In this document: positions 1 through 4,952 of the stretch, one piece after another | How the letters are laid out: each line of letters starts with the position of its first letter | Position numbering within the stretch: position 1 is the first letter of the stretch | Origin: Hyphomicrobium sp. | GTDB lineage: Bacteria > Pseudomonadota > Alphaproteobacteria > Rhizobiales > Hyphomicrobiaceae | DNA: 5,793 nucleotides | Assembly: GCA_025927515.1 (NCBI GenBank) | Contig: JAICLG010000192.1 | Location: 1 to 5,793 of the forward strand | Direction: 5' to 3' | Notes under the pieces: generated by a model | What the model was told of the DNA's origin: nothing | Seen by the model: the letters and a program-made list of their open reading frames with translations, nothing else | Database searches by the model: none | Made by a program: the position numbers and the translations under genes

Positions 1-860
1 GCGAGCAACATGGCGGGAGCAACGGCCAAGGATGTCGCTACCATCGAGCCGATCATCACCTTGAGACCGCGCCGCCGCGCCTCGCGTGAGAGAACGAGGG
101 CGCCTGTGAGGCCGCCCGCCTTGTCGAGCTTGATGTTGACTGCGTCGTAGAGATCTTCGAGGCGATCGAGATCGGCGGCGGTGTGCACGCTTTCGTCGGC
201 GCAGATGGGCACCGCGTGCGCGACGGATCGGAGAGCGTCCTCGGCGGATGCGGGAAGCGGCTGCTCGATGACTTCCACTTTGCAGGCTGCAGCGACGGCA
301 ATGAACTCTGCAAGAAGATTGGGTGTCCAGGATTCGTTGGCGTCGACCAAGAGGCGTGCGTCGGGCCGAGCATCGCGGACGGCGCGCATGCGCTCGGCAT
401 CGCCTGCGCCGCCAAGTTTCAATTTCAGCAACGGGAGATCGCGGGCTTCAGCCGCCTTCGCCGCCATCGCATCTGGTGTGTCGAGACTGATCGTGAAGGC
501 GGTGAGCTTTGTGACTGGCTCGGATAGACCGGCGAGCGTTGCGACGCTTTTTCCGCTGCGTTTCGCCTCGAGATCCCAGAAGGCGCAGTCCAACGCGTTG
601 AGGGCGGCTCCGGGTTTCAGGATGTGAACCAGATCGCGGTGTCCGGCGATGGCCGGTGAGATACGGTTGATATCCACCAACATACCATCGACCGTTTCGC
701 CATAGCGCGCGTAGGGGAGAGCTTCGCCGCGGCCCTCATACGCGCCATCCCGTATGGTGACGACGACGACATGCGCCGCGGTCTTCGATCCGCGCGATAT
801 CGTGAAAGCCTCCTTGAGAGGCCAGATTTCGCTGCGAGCTTCAATTCGGAAGGAGGACAT
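1..860 (-). CDS. Dipeptide epimerase family protein (L-Ala-D/L-Glu epimerase or DgcA-like racemase), 3' end cut off
   Basis: This is an enolase-superfamily enzyme of the muconate-lactonizing/dipeptide-epimerase group. These cytoplasmic, Mg2+-dependent enzymes invert a carbon alpha to a carboxylate, typically in L-Ala-D-Glu from peptidoglycan turnover. I translated 286 residues without interruption; the frame runs off the left edge, and the family is usually about 320-350 residues. Seen: the N-terminal capping-domain motif FTISRG (residues 19-24) and PYARYGE (49-55); the catalytic KxK pair K146/K148 in LLKLKLGG; metal ligands D173 (VDAN), E199 (VIEQPL) and D222 (CADES); and the second catalytic lysine K244 (NIKLDK). 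The spacings D-26-E-23-D-22-K match those I recall for E. coli YcjG. The C-terminal DxD substrate motif lies outside the window. The ATG at 860 is the only reasonable start, because an in-frame TAG lies 15 bases further upstream with no alternative start between. No clear Shine-Dalgarno is seen. Alphaproteobacterial relatives are also described as N-acetyl-D-Glu racemase (DgcA), so the substrate is open. Confidence 0.9.
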   Translation of the reverse strand, partial: MSSFRIEARSEIWPLKEAFTISRGSKTAAHVVVVTIRDGAYEGRGEALPYARYGETVDGMLVDINRISPAIAGHRDLVHILKPGAALNALDCAFWDLEAKRSGKSVATLAGLSEPVTKLTAFTISLDTPDAMAAKAAEARDLPLLKLKLGGAGDAERMRAVRDARPDARLLVDANESWTPNLLAEFIAVAAACKVEVIEQPLPASAEDALRSVAHAVPICADESVHTAADLDRLEDLYDAVNIKLDKAGGLTGALVLSREARRRGLKVMIGSMVATSLAVAPAMLL

Positions 861-924
861 GGAGCGGTAGCCAGACTAGCGTCGCCGCCCATGATGGCAG
901 GAAACGTGCCGGTGTGAAACGTCG

Positions 925-3666
925 TCAGCGTATGCGCCCGGCTGCGTGGGCGAGGAACAGATAAACACGGCCCGTATCGGAGACCAGATGGTTTTGCGCC
1001 GTACGGCCGCTGGGATCGCGCGCTTCCGCGTCTTTGATGATGCGCTCGAAATCTGAAAGATAGCGGAATATCGATTGCTCCAGATCGCCGTCCATTCTCA
1101 TGCGGGCGGAGATCTGGTCGAATAGAGTGCGCGCTTCGGGGGCGTAGATGCTGCGCACCAGGACGTTGCGCTGTCCGGCTCGAATTCGGACCCAGATGGC
1201 GGAGGCCGTTGCTGGATCGATGGCCCGGGCGATGGTCGCGATATCGAGGCGTACGGGGGCTGCATTCGGCGGCGGGTTGTGAGCCGATTGCGCTTCGTCC
1301 TCGTGAGAGGCTCGCGCCAAGAGATCGCCGAGCGACCAGCCGTCTCGCGACTCCTGAGGCGCAGAACTTTTGCCTCGGCTCGACGGCGTTTCTTGCTGCA
1401 CGAGAGTCGATGTGAGCGACACCGGTGCGCGCGTGTTCGGGGCCTTCTCCGGGCGAACGACGTCGCGCGGCGCATTCGCTCGCTGCGATATCCGGTTCAA
1501 CTGTTCGATAGCGCGCAGCTGGTCCTGCAATGCCCGGCGCATGGATTCTGCCGTCTCGCGCGTCGATGCGGGCAGCTGCGAGGCTTCCTCGCGAATACGG
1601 GCTTGTTCCCTTGCGAGCGTTGCCGCGGCTTCGGCCGCGTGATGCCGCGTCTCGTCGGAGGCTGTAGCAAGCTGTGACGACAGCTCTTCGAATTCTCGCG
1701 AGAGATCGCCCGAGACAGTGTGGAAGCGCGTGCGCAGATCGGCGATCGCGCGGTCGCTATGGGCTTCCGTCTCGTGCTTGACGCGGTCGAGTTCGGCCAT
1801 CAGCACGCGCGTGCGGCTCTCGGCGCCGTCACGAAGTTCCTCAGCAATGGCCCGTGCTCTGCCCTCGATGCTCGACAGCGAGCCTTCGAGGTCGTTCGAG
1901 TAGCCTGCAAGCGTACGGCCAAATTCGTCGGCCTTGCCGGAAAAGCGATCGAGCGTGCTGCTAAGCTCCGCGTGCCGGGACTGCAACGTCGATTCAATGC
2001 GGTTGTTTGCAGTGTCAAGCACATTGGCGGCCTTCAGGATCTGCTCGCCGTGGCTTTGGAAGCGGTCGGTCACGCCATGGATCTGTGTAAACAGGTTCTC
2101 GGCAACGTTCTGCAGTGCGCCGGATTGCTTCGAGAGCCCTTCGATGGCCTTCATCGTCTGACGCGTGATGTTCTCGCTCGTCCTGCGTACGGCGCTGATG
2201 CCGTTCATGACGGAATCGTCGAGTTCGGCTGCTTGCTGTGCAATCGTTTCGCGGAAGGAGCGGGCGTGCAGTTCGAGCGCGTTGCTGAGGAGCGACGCCT
2301 TTTCGCTGACGGCGGTATCGATAGCCGAGGTCGAGCGCATGATCTGGTTGTCAAACAGCTCAAGGCGCTTCTGGAAGGCTTCGTCGAGGGACTGGGTGCG
2401 TTCGACGAGCTGGATGTCCAAAGCCTGCGTGCGGTTGGAGAGCGTGGTGTCGAGAGCGAGTGCGTATTCTTCGAATACCGTCTGCAGGTTCTCGGTCCGG
2501 TTGCCGAGAGTCGTGTCGAGCGTTTGCATATAGCCGTCGAACGTCAGCCGCATTTGCTCCGTTCGAGAGCCGAGTGCCGTTGCGAAGGCAGATGTGTAAT
2601 CCTCAAGGACGGTCTGCAATTGTTGGGTGCGAGCGCCGACGGTACCTTCGAAGCGGCCAGTTGCGGTCGCGAGCGATCCTTCGAGGTTCGCGAGATTGGA
2701 GCCCGCGTCGTTGATGATTTGCGAAAGTGTGACCTGCTGCGTCGAAAGTTTCTCGATCAGTGACGGGATCTCGGTGCCGAGCGTCCTCAACGTATCGGTG
2801 ACGCTCGTTGACGTATCAACGAGGGCGTGGCGTTCGCCGCTCAATTCCTTGATGAGATCGCGGATGCGTTGCTCGTTCTGCTCGTAAGAACGTTCGAGCT
2901 CGGCAATCTGATTATGCACGAGTGCTTCGAGTTCGCCGGCGCGGCCGAGGGCGCGAGACACGGCGTCGTTCATGAACGACACCTGGCGGCGGACGGCCTG
3001 CCCAAGGCTCGCAATCGACTGTTCGGCCGTCCGATCGGGTTCGGCGAGGCGGATGGCCACCTCGCTCATTGTCGACGATTTGAGCGCCAGCGACGCGACA
3101 TGCCAGCTCAAGAGGGCGAGAAGCCAGATAATGCCGATAGGGGCGATGATCGCCGTCGCCGTGTAGAACGTCGCGGGCTGTAACAGGAGCGCCGACAGGG
3201 ATGCGCCCGCGTTCCATTGCGGCGCCAGCGTCAGCAAGCCTACGGCCAGTCCGCCGATTGCCCAGACGATGCTGCCGATAGTTGCGAGTCGAAAGACCTT
3301 GCTCGAAGGTTTTTGCTCAAGGGCGTAGATCAGTCCGCCGATGCTCGGGACGTCGTCGTTGGCGGCGATCTTGCCGCGCACCGGACCCGCCGGGCGTCTG
3401 CGGGCGACGCGCCGGGATGGACTTTCATCAGTCGCCGCAGCCTTCTCGATCTTTACCGGAGCGTCAGCCGGTTCCCTGCCCAGTAAGGGCGGAGGCAGGA
3501 CCAGGGTAGGCATAGCAGCATTAGCAGTACCGGTAGTAGGGGAAGGATCAGAGGAGCTGGATTTGGTTTTCTCGTCGGATGCTGCGCTGAAGGTCGGCTC
3601 GACCGGAGTAGCCTCCGGCGTCCGTCCGGCAATAGCCATCAGTTTCGCAATTTGATCTTGCGACAT
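925..3666 (-). CDS. Large two-TM apolipoprotein-like coiled-coil protein, GPR/RgsE (growth pole ring)-like scaffold
   Basis: This 913-residue protein is probably an inner-membrane-anchored structural scaffold. Seen, in order: a Ser/Pro/Ala-rich, probably disordered N-terminus (about 15-80); a basic patch (85-99, RRVARRRPAGPVRGK); two hydrophobic membrane segments (about 126-148 and 168-195) with a short loop between; a roughly 520-residue Ala/Glu/Arg/Thr-rich helical region (about 205-730) containing exact 11/22-residue repeats; a Pro/Ser-rich linker (about 731-802); and a compact C-terminal domain (about 806-911) ending LAHAAGRIR. The basic patch before the first membrane segment suggests both long termini are cytoplasmic. 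From family knowledge, Rhizobiales GPR/RgsE proteins, sometimes labelled kinesin-like or apolipoprotein A1/A4/E-like, combine N-terminal membrane segments with such repeats and build a ring at the growth pole. They are much longer (about 2,100 residues in Agrobacterium), so this would be a short relative. The homology is recalled, not searched. The ATG at 3666 is preceded by a G6 run at suitable spacing but no canonical Shine-Dalgarno. The gene lies 64 bp upstream of the epimerase gene and may be cotranscribed with it. Confidence 0.85.
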   Translation of the reverse strand: MSQDQIAKLMAIAGRTPEATPVEPTFSAASDEKTKSSSSDPSPTTGTANAAMPTLVLPPPLLGREPADAPVKIEKAAATDESPSRRVARRRPAGPVRGKIAANDDVPSIGGLIYALEQKPSSKVFRLATIGSIVWAIGGLAVGLLTLAPQWNAGASLSALLLQPATFYTATAIIAPIGIIWLLALLSWHVASLALKSSTMSEVAIRLAEPDRTAEQSIASLGQAVRRQVSFMNDAVSRALGRAGELEALVHNQIAELERSYEQNEQRIRDLIKELSGERHALVDTSTSVTDTLRTLGTEIPSLIEKLSTQQVTLSQIINDAGSNLANLEGSLATATGRFEGTVGARTQQLQTVLEDYTSAFATALGSRTEQMRLTFDGYMQTLDTTLGNRTENLQTVFEEYALALDTTLSNRTQALDIQLVERTQSLDEAFQKRLELFDNQIMRSTSAIDTAVSEKASLLSNALELHARSFRETIAQQAAELDDSVMNGISAVRRTSENITRQTMKAIEGLSKQSGALQNVAENLFTQIHGVTDRFQSHGEQILKAANVLDTANNRIESTLQSRHAELSSTLDRFSGKADEFGRTLAGYSNDLEGSLSSIEGRARAIAEELRDGAESRTRVLMAELDRVKHETEAHSDRAIADLRTRFHTVSGDLSREFEELSSQLATASDETRHHAAEAAATLAREQARIREEASQLPASTRETAESMRRALQDQLRAIEQLNRISQRANAPRDVVRPEKAPNTRAPVSLTSTLVQQETPSSRGKSSAPQESRDGWSLGDLLARASHEDEAQSAHNPPPNAAPVRLDIATIARAIDPATASAIWVRIRAGQRNVLVRSIYAPEARTLFDQISARMRMDGDLEQSIFRYLSDFERIIKDAEARDPSGRTAQNHLVSDTGRVYLFLAHAAGRIR
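2209..2637 (-). repeat. Tandem 22- and 11-residue amphipathic repeats inside the coiled-coil protein
   Basis: Residues 344-486 of the scaffold protein fall into an unbroken 11-residue register. Three 22-residue units come first (starting at 344, 366 and 388), opening GARTQQL, GSRTEQM and GNRTENL; the last two end LDTTL and the first ends FATAL. Seven 11-residue units follow, starting at 410 (SNRTQALDIQL), 421 (VERTQSLDEAF), 432, 443, 454, 465 and 476. The unit just before (333-343, ATATGRFEGTV) also fits. Each 22-residue unit corresponds to 66 bp, and stretches of the DNA remain alike between copies, for example around the LDTTL codons, so recent internal duplication is plausible. Repeats of 11 and 22 residues are the hallmark of apolipoprotein-like amphipathic helices. 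An 11-residue period also gives a hendecad coiled coil with nearly straight geometry. The register is read directly; the structural reading is inference. Confidence 0.85.
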
Positions 3667-3750
3667 TACGCAACGCCCCCCACTCGAACCGGCAATCGAA
3701 CTCCACCCGTGTGCGGGATCGCCGGAACCCTTAATCTCACCCTAGCGGAC

Positions 3751-3779
3751 TTTTAAGTTCTCGCAAAATGGAAAGACAA
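3751..3779 (-). promoter_or_regulatory. Weak sigma-70-like promoter candidate for the coiled-coil gene
   Basis: Read on the minus strand, TTGTCT (3774-3779) and TTAAAA (3751-3756) are separated by exactly 17 bases. They match the -35 and -10 consensus at 4 of 6 and 3 of 6 positions. Transcription would start roughly 80 bases before the ATG at 3666. The stretch is AT-richer than its surroundings. Matches of this quality occur by chance, so this is only a candidate. Confidence 0.22.
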
Positions 3780-3869
3780 TCCGAACTGCAAGAATTGTCC
3801 AAGCATCTCCGGTAGTTAGCAGCCCAGTACGGGCTTTGCGGCCGGAATAGGGCAATGCAACTATCGAAG

Positions 3870-3894
3870 CCGGCCGAACCATGATGCCGGTTCG
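3870..3894. repeat. Nested inverted repeats upstream of the Hpt gene
   Basis: CGAACC (3875-3880) and GGTTCG (3889-3894) form a perfect 6-bp inverted repeat around an 8-base spacer. Overlapping it, CCGGC (3870-3874) pairs with GCCGG (3886-3890) around 11 bases. The two pairings are mutually exclusive in RNA. No T-run follows, so it is not an intrinsic terminator. It could be an operator or a chance feature of GC-rich DNA. Confidence 0.3.
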
Positions 3895-3914
3895 CGACCA
3901 GAAACCCCGTTTAA

Positions 3915-3931
3915 ATACCTCTTTCAGGTAT
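3915..3931. repeat. Short inverted repeat ATACCT-N5-AGGTAT upstream of the Hpt gene
   Basis: ATACCT (3915-3920) and AGGTAT (3926-3931) are exact reverse complements around the 5-base spacer CTTTC, in an AT-rich part of the intergenic region. It lies 44 bases before the TTG at 3976 and 107 bases before the GTG at 4039. A dimeric repressor or activator site, or a small 5' leader hairpin, are both possible. Only the symmetry is directly seen. Confidence 0.3.
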
Positions 3932-4038
3932 CGATCGAAATAGCGACCGCGATTTTACCCAGAGTTATTCGGCATTTGCGACAGTCTGCCCTGGTTGAGA
4001 GGCGCCGCATAGCGGCTCGCGTAATTTCGGGGTGGACT

Positions 4039-4431
4039 GTGCAGACAGCGATCGTGGCGGGAGATAGACCTATCTCGGAAAACTCTTCCATTTCAGCTTC
4101 CGTGCCAGTCGATATCGAACATTTGCGCCGCTACACTTTCGGCGACCAAGCGCTCGAGAAGGAAATACTGTCGCTTTTTCTGGGACAACTTCCCGACACT
4201 CTCGCGGCACTCCGCAAAGCCGCGAGCCAGCGCGATTGGAAGGTCGCCGCGCATACGCTCAAGGGTTCTTGCAGGGCGGTCGGGGCGTTTAGGCTCGGCG
4301 ACATTGCCCAGGATGCGGAACGGCTTGTTTTCAGTTCCGGTCCGGAAGCTCGTGCCGCGGCTATCGCCCAACTCGAAGAGGCTGCCGCCGAAGCCCGCGA
4401 CTTTATTCAGGCCGTCTACGGCCCCACATAG
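4039..4431 (+). CDS. Stand-alone histidine phosphotransfer (Hpt) domain protein
   Basis: Hpt proteins relay a phosphoryl group between response-regulator receiver domains in multistep phosphorelays, in the cytoplasm. The translation has the hallmark motif AAHTLKGSCRAVGAFRLG. The phosphorylatable histidine is residue 72 from the GTG start used here. It is followed by the conserved KGS and a G(A/S)-type turn, and flanked by helices (LEKEILSLFLGQLPDTLAALRK before, DAERLVF and QLEEAAAEARDF after). About 130 residues is a normal size for a single Hpt domain, and no kinase or receiver domain is attached. The start is uncertain. In-frame options are TTG 3976, GTG 4039, GTG 4054 and GTG 4102. None has a well-spaced Shine-Dalgarno, although GGGGTGGA lies just before 4039, and the extra residues from 3976 do not look like part of the fold. 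It is divergent from the coiled-coil gene and 175 bp before the ferredoxin. Its partner kinase and regulator are not in the window. Confidence 0.85.
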   Translation: MQTAIVAGDRPISENSSISASVPVDIEHLRRYTFGDQALEKEILSLFLGQLPDTLAALRKAASQRDWKVAAHTLKGSCRAVGAFRLGDIAQDAERLVFSSGPEARAAAIAQLEEAAAEARDFIQAVYGPT

Positions 4432-4606
4432 ACGGAAATGACGCAATCCTGCGACAGAGCTTCTTTTGTCTCGGCTGCGAAACGGGCGTCCGGCTTGAAA
4501 TGCTGCCGGGGTCCATCTAAGTGTGCCCGCTAACGTAATCCCCAATCCGCTGAGAACTGAAGCTCGCTTCGGATTTGCGAAATAGCGACAGGACGCGCAT
4601 TTAACC

Positions 4607-4927
4607 ATGACGAAAATCACGTTTATCCAGCCTGACGGTGAGAGCCAGATGGTCGAGGCGGAGAACGGTTTAACCGTTATGGAAGCTGCCAAGCTCAATG
4701 ACGTTCCTGGGATTGAGGCGGAATGCGGCGGTGCGTGCGCGTGTGCGACGTGCCATGTCTATGTCGACGAAAGCTGGCGCGCGAAAACGGGCAAGCCCTC
4801 TGAAATGGAGGAAGATATGCTCGATTTCGCATTCGACGTCCGTGACGAAAGCCGGCTGTCCTGCCAGATCAAGATCAGCGATGCGCTCGACGGCCTGGTC
4901 GTTCGCGTCCCGGCCAAGCAATTTTGA
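4607..4927 (+). CDS. [2Fe-2S] ferredoxin, adrenodoxin / ferredoxin VI type
   Basis: This is a small soluble one-electron carrier of 106 residues. Four cluster ligands are visible: C40, C46 and C49 in ECGGACACATCHVY, and C86 in SRLSCQIK. The spacing Cx5Cx2Cx36C is typical of adrenodoxin-like ferredoxins. The extra C44 also occurs in Rhodobacter capsulatus ferredoxin VI as I recall it, as do GLTVMEAA (21-28), the acidic partner-binding stretch SEMEEDMLDFA (65-75) and the ending DGLVVRVPAKQF. Length matches that family exactly. Relatives supply electrons to cytochromes P450, Fe-S cluster assembly or other oxygenases; which one applies here cannot be read from the window. The ATG at 4607 has a weak AGGA (4590-4593), 13 bases away. 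The 175 bp before it hold no clear terminator and only a poor promoter candidate (TTGAAA at 4495). The reductase gene follows after 25 bp, suggesting cotranscription. Confidence 0.95.
   Translation: MTKITFIQPDGESQMVEAENGLTVMEAAKLNDVPGIEAECGGACACATCHVYVDESWRAKTGKPSEMEEDMLDFAFDVRDESRLSCQIKISDALDGLVVRVPAKQF
4664..4678. repeat. Perfect 7-1-7 palindrome inside the ferredoxin gene
   Basis: AACGGTT and AACCGTT flank a single T within the codons for N-G-L-T-V near the start of the ferredoxin. A related element in opposite orientation, ACGTTTAAACCGTT (4927-4940), overlaps the ferredoxin stop codon and matches at 13 of 14 positions when reversed. The rare codon TTA is used at the centre of the first copy. 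The function is unknown and may be none. Confidence 0.35.
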
Positions 4928-4952
4928 CGTTTAAACCGTTATCGGACACGAG

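Larger units (their letters stand above)
3667..4038. other. Divergent intergenic region between the coiled-coil gene and the Hpt gene
   Basis: About 370 bases without a convincing gene separate the two divergent genes, so promoters for both should lie here. Apart from the minus-strand candidate at 3751-3779, the plus strand has a weak TTGCGG (3836-3841) and AACTAT (3859-3864) pair with a 17-base spacer. Two small inverted repeats lie nearer the Hpt gene. The tract from about 3741 to 3800 and from 3901 to 3960 is AT-richer than the coding DNA. I see no tRNA, no intrinsic terminator and no CtrA site of the TTAA-N7-TTAA type. If the Hpt protein starts at the TTG at 3976, the region is 63 bases shorter. 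Confidence 0.6.

Noticed and set aside
617..892. Minus-strand open frame overlapping the epimerase start
   Set aside because: The frame shifted by one carries the epimerase sequence without interruption, so this is a shadow frame.
1720..2763. A 347-codon open frame on the plus strand, opposite the coiled-coil gene
   Set aside because: It lies fully antisense to a gene with clear protein-level repeats. Its translation has no recognisable domain, and long antisense frames are common opposite GC-rich coiled-coil genes.
925..3666. The coiled-coil protein as a methyl-accepting chemotaxis protein or a motor protein such as kinesin
   Set aside because: There is no HAMP domain, no conserved chemoreceptor hairpin tip and no nucleotide-binding P-loop; the helical region is built from 11-residue units instead.
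3910..3927. TTAA followed by a T-rich stretch as a CtrA box
   Set aside because: Only one TTAA half-site is present; the second, seven bases on, reads TTTC.
4495..4524. TTGAAA with TCTAAG as a ferredoxin promoter
   Set aside because: The -10 match is only fair and the spacer is 15 bases; too weak to list as a feature.
4551..4578. GAAGC-TC-GCTTC hairpin before the ferredoxin as a terminator for the Hpt gene
   Set aside because: The loop is too small for the full stem, the stem is short and no T-run follows.
4093..4698. A 201-codon open frame on the minus strand across the Hpt gene, the gap and the ferredoxin start
   Set aside because: It is antisense to two genes with diagnostic motifs and its translation shows no family resemblance.
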